Below, piece by piece: positions 36,196 to 45,400 of a stretch of DNA of 64,000 bases (positions are counted from its first letter, which is position 1; each line of letters opens with the position of its first letter). Source of the stretch: Streptomyces sp. R28. GTDB taxonomy: Bacteria; Actinomycetota; Actinomycetes; Streptomycetales; Streptomycetaceae. The stretch is from assembly GCF_041052385.1 (NCBI RefSeq), contig NZ_CP163439.1, positions 7,615,001 to 7,679,000 on the forward strand, in the 5' to 3' direction. The notes under the pieces are model-generated. The model did not search any database, was not told the DNA's origin, and was given only the letters and a program-made list of their open reading frames with translations. Made by a program: the position numbers and the translations under genes.

Positions 36196-36600
36196 CTACA
36201 GGCCGCCGTCCGGCAGGGCGCGAACCCGTAGAACACGTCCACGCCCGGCATTCTCTCCGAAGCCCTGTGCCGCATCCTCCGGCCACGGCACGGGTACGAG
36301 CCCTGTCTCGGCCGCATCGATCGTGCCCATGAACGGCAGATGGTGGGACAGGGCGGACAGTCCGGTCTCCATCAGGAATAGTTGGCTCTCTGTATGCACG
36401 AGGCCGGTCGGCGGGTCATCTTCCCGAAGGCAGCGGCATGTTCTGCGGTCGAAGGTCGCCTCCAGCCATGCGCGGCTCGGCGCGCCCTCGGCCGGGGTGC
36501 GGCATGGCGCCGTCGGGCGAGCTGGTCATCGTTCCCCGTCTTCGGCCGCTGCGGGCACACATCTGTACCCGTACGTTTCAGGGCTTACGAGGGCGTCGGC
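36196..36600 (-). pseudogene. SUKH-4 domain fragment (start of domain)
   Basis: Minus-strand frame GAPSRAWLEATFDRRTCRCL, then LFLMETGLSALSHHLPFMGT and AAETGLVPVPWPEDAA lines up with APTQSWLESSFGQGTCRVL, FLTGIGWPHLTDQLPFVHTA and KTGLVEVPWPDDMD of 31065-33122. The rest of the domain is missing; upstream sequence ends at the stop of the next fragment. A partial duplicate, not expressed as a unit. Confidence 0.65.
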
Positions 36601-36611
36601 GCCGTGTCCTG

Positions 36612-37140
36612 TCACAGCGATTCCGGGACATCCAACTCTCCACCGAATGCGGCCTTCCAAGGATCGGATGATCCCGCTGATGGGTCGATCTGCTGTGACC
36701 AGGCCGCGAGGCTACGACGAGCGTCCCGTTCCTCGTACCGCGTGGGGAATTCGCTGCGACGCAGTGTGACGTACAGACCCACCAAGGTCATGAACTGCCG
36801 CAGGCTGCTGCCGAGTAGCTGCGTTCCGGCAACAGAGGCCATCAGCACGCGGCCGGAATCACCACATAGGACACGGTCTTAGGACCACTTCCTCGCCGAG
36901 CCAGGTCCCCAAGCGGTAGCCGGGCTCGAGGTGCCCCAGTGCCTCGGTGTTCTCCAGGCAGGTCCGGTCAAGGGCCACGGTGGTCAGGAATCTCGGCTCG
37001 CCGCCGTCAAGAGCGGGGAACCCGAGGCCGGTCAGGGTGGCGTGCGCTTGCGAGTCGACGACCCCGGCAGGGATGGCGGTCGGCTCAAGTCGGCGGAGTG
37101 CCTCCTCGCCGAAACTGCTCGCGGATTCGCCCGGTCGCGA
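36612..37140 (-). pseudogene. SUKH-4 domain fragment (nearly whole domain, frameshifted)
   Basis: Reading leftward: FGEEALRRLEPTAIPAGVVD, SQAHATLTGLGFPALDGGEP, YRLGTWLGEEVVL, a frameshift near 36855, then VAGTQLLGSSLRQFMTLVGL and YVTLRRSEFPTRYEERDARR up to the stop at 36612. It corresponds to the last 170 residues of the family. No NTPase part precedes it; 36 bp upstream is the stop of the 37176-39338 gene. Confidence 0.65.
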
Positions 37141-37175
37141 GCGGAATGCGTCGCCGAGTAACCGGGCCCGGTCCG

Positions 37176-39338
37176 TCAGACCCGGTCGTCGAAGTTGTAG
37201 TCCTCGAAGACCCTTTGCCAGCCCTGTGTTTCGTAGGCCTGGGGATCGATGAGGTTCAGCCAGTGGCGTAGGTCCGACTCCGTGTCCTCGATCGACCACC
37301 AGGAGGCGCGCCACCAGAAGTAGAGGCGGACCATTGCGACGAACTGGGCGAGACTGCTTCCGGCCAGCTCGTCCTCGATCCCCGACCAGCCATCCTGCAG
37401 CACACGCCCGTCACGGCCGTTGAGGAGGAGTCGCGCGCCTTGCCAGCTGCCGAGGTAGAAGTACGTGGAGTCGGTCTCGTCGGGTTTGCCGAAGGGTTCG
37501 GCAACGGGGTGCAGGCCCGTGTGCTGGAGGTCGGTGGTGTCGAGTTCGAGGAGGCGGCCGGTGACACAGGGGAAGCCGACGTCGGAGAGGAAGGCGCGTG
37601 TGTCGCTGTCGGAGAGGGCGGCCGGCAGGGTCTCCTGCGGGAACCGCTTGACCGCCGCGGATCCGAAGATGTCCGTCAGTCAATCGGTCGTGGGGGCCAG
37701 GGCCTGGGCGGGCAGGTCGGCCCGAGCAAGCGTCGTGTCGGTGCCCACCAGGCACTTGAGGAGGCCTGGTGCGTCCTCGTGTCCGGCGCTCTGGTTGATC
37801 TCGACCACACACACCCCGTCCATGGTGGCCAGAGCGATGTGATGGCCCGAGCGCGTTCCCCGAAGGGCATACTCGGGCATACGGGGCAGATCCACTTCCC
37901 CGCTGAGGGCTCCGGCGGGGCGCCACCCCTTGGGCCCCTGGTCCGCGCGCGTCGTGTCGGAGGTGTCCGCGGCCTCATCGGGTTCGGGGCGGGGCGCGCC
38001 CGTGGCCAGGTCCCACGTGCCGATGTGTTCGCGGCGCGTGCGGGCTGTGACCACATCGCCGGTCGGGGTGTGCACGATCTGGAGCGTCCGGAGGATCGGG
38101 CGGCTGACCACTTCGTCCGTGCTGAACACGCCGGCACCGACGCCTTCGGCCCAGAGGGTTCGCCAGGGCAGGGTGACGGGGCCGGCCGCTGCCAGGAGCC
38201 GGTCGGCGGCTGCTTCCTCCGTTGGCTCGGCCTGCATCAGGGTCAGGTGCAACAGCGCCAGCCACTCGCCCTGGGACGACGGCTGAACGCCACGGCGCGC
38301 CATGTAATGGAGACGGGCCCCGGCGGTTCCCTGCGGGATGGGCCGTGCGTGGAACGCGGCCTCGAACCCTTCGAAGAGCGACTCGTGACCGACCCCGGTG
38401 ACCGCTGGCGTGTCCTCGAGAAACGCGTTGAACCGGCCGGCTGCCGCTGCGTGACCGGCCAGGGCGCGCGCGGCGTACCAGCGTGTGGCTTCTGGGGAGT
38501 CTGCGGCCGACATTGCGGTGACTGCGTGCGCGTGCCAGGACCTGGCCTGCTCGGCGGGCATCTGCGTACGCAGTTGCCGGGCCGCTGCCTCCTGCTTGAA
38601 GGAGATGAGGGGGGTGCCGGTCCCGTCGTCCGTCCGGTGGATCCAATCCCCGGCCACCGGGTCGTCGAGCAGAGACTCCAGCCGGGACTGGGGGATGTCT
38701 TGGCCGAGGGCGGAGCAGAGAAGGGACCACACGGGGCTGGGAACGAAGCGGTGCTCGGCCAACGCCAGCGCATCGAGGGCGGACGACAGGTTCGCATCCT
38801 CGTTCGGCTCCGCGAGGGCGGGCATGCTTTCGAAGCCCCCCTGCAGGGTCAGATGCCGTCCGCCCAACTCGTCGGCCCTGCCCGGGGCATCGTCGACCTC
38901 GACCAGCAGGCGCATCCGCAGCCCGCGCGGATGGAACGTGATCAGCGCCCGTGCCACCCGTTCGACCACACGCTGCGGTTCGCGCGAGGTGCGCAGTCGG
39001 CCCGCCCACTGCGTGTTCGCGAGCACGACCACGGGGTCGTCGCTGATCCGGCGGGCCACGGCGGCGATGTCGCCCTTGAAGGTGTCCAGGGCGGCGGCGA
39101 CGCCAAGGGTCGTCGCCACCTCCCGGGCCACCTCCTCGGCGGACTTGCCGGCGCCGTCGACGTAAGCCGCGCCCGGGTGGCGGGCAACGACCTCGCGCAG
39201 CAGCGCCGTTCTGCCGCTGCCCGCGCGCCCGCCGATCCACAGCCAGGCACTGGTTTCGCGAGGCCGGTCGATCCACTGCAGCGCACGGTTCAGCGCGAGT
39301 TCTGCCGTGACTTCATCCGGGTTCGGGGTGGTACTCAT
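37176..39338 (-). pseudogene. NTPase-SUKH-4 protein interrupted by a single TGA
   Basis: One frame of 721 codons is intact from ATG 39338 to the stop at 37176 except for TGA at 37680-37682. It stands where paralogs have Trp (QSWLESSFG, RDWLEETFG; here TTD stop LTDIFG), so TGG to TGA. Domains in order: Walker A GGRAGSGRT (36-44), VVVLANTQWAGRLRTSREPQ, helical part (GVQPSSQGEWLALLHLTLMQ), propeller-like blade (HIGTWDLATGAPRPEP), then beyond the stop the SUKH-4 domain LPAALSDSDTRAFLSDVGFP, YLGSWQGARLLLNGRDGRVL, GSSLAQFVAMVRLYFWW. As written, only a 552-aa protein without the immunity domain is made. Confidence 0.8.
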
Positions 39339-39358
39339 GCGTCAGGCCTTTCCTGCCG

Positions 39359-39808
39359 TCAGGTCTTTTCTACGCAAGGCTCTTTGGCATCGGCAAGGCG
39401 TGCCTTGAGAATGTCGGCGACCTTGTTCAAGTGATCCTGGAGATCGGCTTCCATGGCCTGCACCGGAGTGTCTGCTCCCTCGCGCGGATCGCTGAACGGT
39501 TCGACCTGTTCGCCCTTTCGGCAAGCCGTGGCGTAGGTCGTCCCCATCTCCTCTGGCAGATAGACGCGAATATAGCCTCCGCAGTCCGCGTGCCCGTTCG
39601 ACTCGGAAGGCTGGCCACGCGGCTCCCGCTCCGTGTAAAGGTGCGCGGAAACGAGCGGATCCTGCCCTTTGGCGGCGCGGTCCTCGTTTGAGGCGCTCAA
39701 TCCAGCCACCCAAGTGCGGTTCGGAGTGGTCGGGTAGACGGGGCCGAACCCGCCGGAGGCGAACCGGCCGGGCGCTATGAGGAGGCACTGCACGGCGAGT
39801 TCGGCCAT
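39359..39808 (-). pseudogene. NTPase scrap fused to a defective deaminase-like toxin fragment
   Basis: The open frame starts with MAELAVQCLLIAPGRFA, matching VVQLAVNCLLMAPEGFDP of the NTPase at 51872-53845, and then changes to unrelated sequence: VSAHLYTEREPRGQPSESNG, HADCGGYIRVYLPEEMGTTY, and a helical tail to 39359. ALYTEREPCG with a later Cys is the zinc-binding part of the deaminase domain of the large toxin at 42484-46926; here the first Cys is Arg and the HxE part is absent. It is probably a displaced toxin cassette end joined by recombination to a NTPase remnant, and catalytically dead. Confidence 0.5.
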
Positions 39809-40170
39809 CAGATGGCTGCCCCCGGCCCGGCGGCCGATCGCCTCGGCCGGTTCGAGGCAATCTCGGGATCCTCGGTGAAGGACAGCTCAGGGGCGCCGAA
39901 CCGGGGGTTCAAGGCTGCTTCCGCATGCCGTACAACCACGCTGGGGCCGGCCCATTCAGGCTCGTTCAGATCGATGACCTGCACTAGGTCTCTCGGGAGC
40001 CCCGCGGTCAGATCGGCGACGAGCTGACGGCGGCACTTCGGCGAGAAGCCGAACGGTATCGACCGCGGTCAGCGGACTGAGCGCGTCCCTCACGACTCGG
40101 GCCGGTTCGCCGAGACCCCGGAGTGTCCCGGCTCGGTCGACATCAGGTATGACGACCGTCGGCGGCTGGC
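39809..40170 (-). pseudogene. Middle part of the second-type NTPase, frameshifted
   Basis: Across two frames the minus strand shows PPTVVIPDVDRAGTLRGLGE, PARVVRDALSPLTAVDTVRL, LAEVPP, VQVIDLNEPEWAGPSVVVRH and AEAALNPRFGAPELSFTEDP. These parallel VVVPDVDRAGPVRAAGEPAR, LVREVLAPLAATETVRLLAE and VQVIDLDEPEWADPEGLVRH in 51872-53845. It is the third scrap of this NTPase type inside the array. Confidence 0.65.
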
Positions 40171-40226
40171 CACACCATGCGCCACGCGGCCAAGGAACGC
40201 AGCACAGCAAGTGTGGCCGCCCACGG

Positions 40227-42434
40227 TCAGTCGGTGGTTCGCAGTGCAGCAGTCCAGAAAGTGGCGTCTGTGTCTGCGTCGTCGAGGTCGGGCAGCGCGT
40301 CCTCCAGATCGTCTCTGATCGCGACGCGCTCGGTACGGCTCCCCGCCGCGGCCAGCATGCACCGGGCCACAAGGTAGTGCTGGAGCAGGTCGATGAACGC
40401 GGCCAGGCTGCCGGCGATCAACACGGCGCTGGTTTCCTGCTCTCCGCCGTCGTCGGGCCCTCCGCCGTCGTCGGGCTCGTCGTCGAAGTAGGCGTCGAAG
40501 TCGTCTTCTGCGCTGCTCCAGTCGTCCGCACCGAACAGGACGACCTGCCCCGTTCCGCCGTGCAGGACCAGGTCGCCGGCACCCCACGTACCGATCTTGT
40601 AGTACGCGCCTGGGACGGCGTCTGCCGACAGGTCGCCGGGGGCGAGCGGGGACAGACCCACTTCGTCCAGAGCCTCGAGCCGGATTGCGGCGCCTTCGAA
40701 GGCGGGCAGTCCGACGTCCGTGAGAACGCGGCGTGCCTCGGCGTCCGTCACCCCCTCGGGCAGCAGGCCGGTGGGCAGGCGACGTACGACGCCCGGTTCG
40801 AAGAGGTCGGGGTCGTACGAGCCTCGGCGCTGTGCTGTCCCGCGGTGCAGTGCGGGGAGGAAACCGGAGTCGTCGAAGAGCGGCTCCCCGTGCACCTTGC
40901 TGAGGCGCGGACTGACGGCGGGGTCGTGGAGCTCGACCGCGAAAATGCCGCCGAGCCCCGTCACGACCAGGAGGTCGCCGACCCTCACCTGATCCGACAC
41001 GAAGGGGGGTTCCAGGGTGTCGAACACGGTCAGATCGTCCCAGTCGGGTGTGACGTTGCGTTCCATGTCGGTGAGCCAGAGCGGCTCGCGCCGCCCCGGT
41101 GCCGGCATCGCCTCCGGCCAGGGGCCGGCCAGCTCCTCGCCGGTTTCGGCGTCCCAGACGCGGTATCGCTCGTCCCATTCCCCCGGAGCGCAAACGGCGT
41201 GCCGGCCAGGGAGGTAGTCCTCAGGGGCGATGACCGGGTCTCCCAGTGGACCGGGCCGAACGTACGCGGCGTTCAGGGCACCCGGCGGCCGCCAATGGGC
41301 CCAGCGCACCTGCCACGGCAGCGGCTGGCCGGACGAGGCGATCTGGGCCGCGGTCTCCGTATCGCCACGCACCGTACTCATCAGGTGCAGCCACGATGCC
41401 CATTCACCCTGGGGCAGGGAATCGACGCCGCACATCCACAAGTTGACCGCGTCCCCGGCCGGGGACGCACCGTTCACGACATACGAGTCGTCGGCGTGGG
41501 CCGCGTCGATCAGGGCGACTTGATCGATATGGGCAACGAGCCGGCCGGAGCGCTGAACGGAGTCGAACTCGCCGGCCTGCACGGCGTGCATCGCCAGTCC
41601 TTGTGTCAGGTACTGGCCGGTCGTCGCTGCCGCGGGCTGATCGCGCAGCCATGCGACCAGCTCCACATTCACGGCTCGTACGACCTCGGCATCGGTGGTC
41701 AGACGCAGCGTTTCGGCGTGCCGCTCATCACGGAAGCGGACCCAGCCGTCGCCGTCCACCTCCAGTAGCTCGCCAGAAGCCTCCAGCGTTGTGGCGACAT
41801 CCAGAGACCGGCCTACATAGGACCCCAGCGCCTGGGCGAGGGCGGTCCACACAGGCAAGGGAGCACGACGGACCTCGGCCAGTGCGAGTGCACGCAACGC
41901 TTCGGTGTCCGTGCCGTCGGACAGGTGCCCCACAGCCTCTTCGGAACTGCTCGGTTGCAGTGCCACGACCAAGTGATCGTGTGCCAACCGGACATCCGGC
42001 AGATCCCGTTCGATCACGACCTTGAGACCGCCGCCAACGGCCAGTTCACCGGTGAAGCGGTGCACCATGCGCTCTGGCTCCGTGGAGCGCCGAGTACGGC
42101 CCGCACGGTGGGCATTGACGATGATGACCAGCCCGCCACCGAGCGGGGAGTCTTCAAGCTCGAATCCCCAGTCCGCCCGCTTCTCCGGCAGAGCGGTGAA
42201 CCCAGCAGCAGTCATGACCCGATCGATGAGGTCCTCACAGGTCAGCCCGGTGGCATCCACGAGCACCGCCTCGCCTCGGGCCTCACTCAGCCGCAGCAGT
42301 GTCTCTGTCCGTCCGGACCCAGGAGGGCCGGTCAGCTCGGCCACTCGCTGGGTCCCGCTGTCCGACCACTCCAGGAGCTCGGCCAGGGCTTGTCCGGGTG
42401 ACATGGGCGAAGGGGTGGGTGTCTGACGGCTCAT
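40227..42434 (-). CDS. P-loop NTPase fused to SUKH-4 immunity domain, cognate to the adjacent toxin
   Basis: 735 residues. Walker A GPPGSGRT at 36-43; NTPase core with AVLVDATGLTCEDLIDRVMT and GGLVIIVNAHRAG (Walker B-like); winged-helix-like PLPVWTALAQALGSYVGRSL; helical part (LPQGEWASWLHLMSTVRGDT; PWQVRWAHWRPPGALN); propeller-like blades (YRVWDAETGEELAGPW; LLVVTGLGGIFAVELHD); SUKH-4 domain from LPEGVTDAEARRVLTDVGLP through KIGTWGAGDLVLHGGTGQVV to AGSLAAFIDLLQHYLV. An Asp/Gly-rich insertion (EDDFDAYFDDEPDDGGGPDD) interrupts the domain. It starts 50 bp after the toxin gene on the same strand, the standard toxin-immunity order, so it is the likely antidote (inference). Confidence 0.87.
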   Translation of the reverse strand: MSRQTPTPSPMSPGQALAELLEWSDSGTQRVAELTGPPGSGRTETLLRLSEARGEAVLVDATGLTCEDLIDRVMTAAGFTALPEKRADWGFELEDSPLGGGLVIIVNAHRAGRTRRSTEPERMVHRFTGELAVGGGLKVVIERDLPDVRLAHDHLVVALQPSSSEEAVGHLSDGTDTEALRALALAEVRRAPLPVWTALAQALGSYVGRSLDVATTLEASGELLEVDGDGWVRFRDERHAETLRLTTDAEVVRAVNVELVAWLRDQPAAATTGQYLTQGLAMHAVQAGEFDSVQRSGRLVAHIDQVALIDAAHADDSYVVNGASPAGDAVNLWMCGVDSLPQGEWASWLHLMSTVRGDTETAAQIASSGQPLPWQVRWAHWRPPGALNAAYVRPGPLGDPVIAPEDYLPGRHAVCAPGEWDERYRVWDAETGEELAGPWPEAMPAPGRREPLWLTDMERNVTPDWDDLTVFDTLEPPFVSDQVRVGDLLVVTGLGGIFAVELHDPAVSPRLSKVHGEPLFDDSGFLPALHRGTAQRRGSYDPDLFEPGVVRRLPTGLLPEGVTDAEARRVLTDVGLPAFEGAAIRLEALDEVGLSPLAPGDLSADAVPGAYYKIGTWGAGDLVLHGGTGQVVLFGADDWSSAEDDFDAYFDDEPDDGGGPDDGGEQETSAVLIAGSLAAFIDLLQHYLVARCMLAAAGSRTERVAIRDDLEDALPDLDDADTDATFWTAALRTTD

Positions 42435-42483
42435 CGCTGAATCTGCTGACTTTCGGTGTGTTCACACAGGGCGGGCTAGGGGC

Positions 42484-45400
42484 CTACTTTAGCTGCGGTG
42501 CGATCCCCTTCCAGAGCGCTTCGACCTTCCTGACATGTCTGACCATCTCTCGATCGCGGGCCTTCTCATTGGCGGTAACTGGGAATTGCTTCTTGACCTG
42601 AGCCGTGATCTTTTTCTTTTCGTCATCGGGAAGAGCGGCTCTCGGGTCCAACCCGAGTTCTGCCCGGCGCTGTTTCTGGAGTTCCCTGGTGAGTTCGGAT
42701 CGCTGCTGATCCGCTGGGTCGGCCCGGTATGTGGTGCTGTAGTACACAGGCGCACCGGCGAGACGCTCACCCAGCAGATTCGAGCAGTTGGAACTCCCGA
42801 GTCCGCCCTTCTTGTCACCACACGGCTCGCGTTCGGTATACAGGGCGGAGATCGTGTAGTTGCGCCCTGTGCCCTCATTGGCCTTGTTGACGTCGTCGAT
42901 CCAGTCCGCGATGTGCCGTTCCGAATGTAGACCGGTAACCCCTGACCGGCTTGGGAACGACGAGTCCGTCACGTATTCGATGGTGCCGTCGTCCCGCTGC
43001 AACTCGACTACTGCGAAGTTTCGTTGAGTCAGGTCCGGTGTGTGTGTCTCCGGAACCCCGAGCTTTGTCATCAACTTTCTCACGCGCTCGCCGGGGGTCT
43101 TGTGCTTGGCGGCGCCTTCGGACTCCTTGCCGTTGTCCATCGGGTTGCTGTTCACGCCGTACTGCTCGTGAGCCGATTGGCTGAGACGAGCCAATGTGGA
43201 GATGACCAGCATTTTCTCGCCCCGGTTCAGGGACTCGAATCCGGGCAGGGCCTTGTTCAATCCATCGGACGTGAAGGTACGCGGTCGATCCGGGGAGGCA
43301 TTGGGGTCCGACTCGGAACCCGCGGCCACATTCAGGACATGAGCGAGCTGACCGTTCTGGGCCCAGTCCCGCAGCTGTTGGTCGACGTGGCCCTGCTGCA
43401 GCCGGAAAACAGGATTGGTCTGGCGGACGCGCTGCTGCGAATCGTCCGGGTCCAGGTTGCCCTGTTGCTCCTTTTTGTCGCCGAACTCGCGGTCCAGACG
43501 TGGGTGAGAGTCGTCGGGGTGTGGTTCGAGTCCGGCCTTCTTGTCCTGGCCGTCCTTGTCGTCGCTGTCGGCCTTGTTGTTCTTGTCGTTCGGGTCCTTG
43601 CCGTCTGCATTCTGGCCGTTGGATGGCTGCCCGGCCGGTTCGGCAGCTGGTCTCCGCGCTGTGTCGGCAGACGATTCCGGGGTGGTTCGAGGGTTGCTGC
43701 GGTTGGCACCAGCGCTGTTGGAGTCGGTGGCACCGGGCCGGTTCGGCGGCACCGGCTGCCGGTTCGAGTCCAGCGGAATCGCAAAGACCCCGTTGTCCCC
43801 ACTGTGCAGCGGCTTCGAACTCTGCTGCCCCGTCTGCGCATCGATGTACGTGATCTTGCCGTTGTGGTTGACGGCGTTCCAGGCATGCGCCCGCCCATTG
43901 GCGTCCTGCGTGATGATCACGGCCTGTGAGCCGTGCCCGCTGTTGCGGAGGGTGTTCTCCAGGCGGTTGAAGGCGTCGCGCCCGTTGCCCATGTCGCTGA
44001 AGCGGGCACCCAGCGTGTTCTCGATGCGGTCGCGGCCGCCCTTCTCGCCGCGGTCCGACGGGTTGCCGTCGGCGTCCAGATCGGGTGTCCGGCTGGCCGC
44101 TGCTGTGGGGTTGCCTGCGTAGGTGTCCACCGTGGACAGGGCCACGTCGACACAGTTGTTGTTGCGGCCGGGGGCATCCCGTCCGTCGCCGTTGATGCGC
44201 TCGACCCAGCGGCCGTCCGCCGGGTTCGGCGGTCGGGTCGGGTCGCCGTTCTCGTCTCGGGGGACCGAGTTCTCCAGGGCGTCCTGCTCGGCGCGGGTGG
44301 GGTCGGTGACACCGCCCGGCGGGTTGGTGTTGCGGGTTTCCGAAGCCGGGGTTGGGGTCTCCTTCGGCCTCGGGTTGTCCGAGGAGTTCTGCTGATTGCT
44401 GTTGTTAGGGGTGGAGTCCGGGGTCTGTGGGGCGGACTGCTGGGGCTGGTTGGTCGGCGTCGTGACCACGTGGTGGACCGGTACCGGGATGACCTGAGGC
44501 TGCTGCTGTTGGTTCGGGGTGTTCGCCGGGGGCTGTTGGGTGTTGGGCTGCGCGCCCGGCTGGTTCGGGGTGTTCGGCGTGCTGCCCGCGGGCTGGTGGG
44601 GTGGCCTGTTGGGGGTGGCGCCGGGGGTCGGTTGGTTCGGAGTGCCGGGCGTGCCCTGAGTCGTGGGGTTGCTGGTGGGGCCGGGCTGGGTCGACGAGTG
44701 CGGACTGTTGCTCGGTGTCGAGGCGCGCTCGGGTCCGGTGCCGGTCGAGGTGGAGGGCGTCGACGTGGGGGTGCTGGTGGACGGCGACGCGGTCCTGGGG
44801 GGAGTCGACTGGGCCGGGGTCTGGTTCGGTGTGCTCGTCCTCGGGTCGTTGCCCGGGGTGTGGGTACGGCTGCCGCCGGTCGAGTCCGCGGTGTTGCGGG
44901 GCGTGGTGCCGTCTCCCGGGGTTGTGGTCCCTGGGTTGTTGCGGGGCGGAGTGCGGTCGCCCGGCGTTGTCCCGGGGTTGTTGCGGGAGGTGCTGCCGTC
45001 GTTAGGGGTCGTGCTCCCGGGGTTGTTGCGCGGCGTGGTGCCGTCCCCCGGCGTGGCCGTCCCAGGGGTGCGCGGCGGAGTGCGGTCGCCGGGCGTCGTA
45101 CCGGGGGTGTTCCGCGGCGTGCTGCCGTCGCCCGGGGTCGTACTCCCGGGTCGCTGTGCCGGTATTCGACCATCCGGCGTGCCCTGCGTACCCGGCGTAC
45201 GGCCGTCCCCCGCACCCGGAGCTCGCCCGTCCGGCGTCGAAGCAGGCGTACTCCGAGGCGTCGTAGGAGATGTAGGGCTCGGAGTGGAGGCAGGCCCCGT
45301 CCCCGGGGCGGAGGGCGTACCAGGGGTACTGGCGGAAGGATTCCTCGCCGGACCGGAGTTGGGATTCGGGCTCGTCGCGGACGGGTTGCCGACGCTGCCG

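Noticed and set aside
37440..39434. 664-codon plus-strand open frame opposite the NTPase-SUKH-4 gene
   Set aside because: Shadow; the opposite strand has a P-loop and SUKH-4 blocks with proper codon bias.
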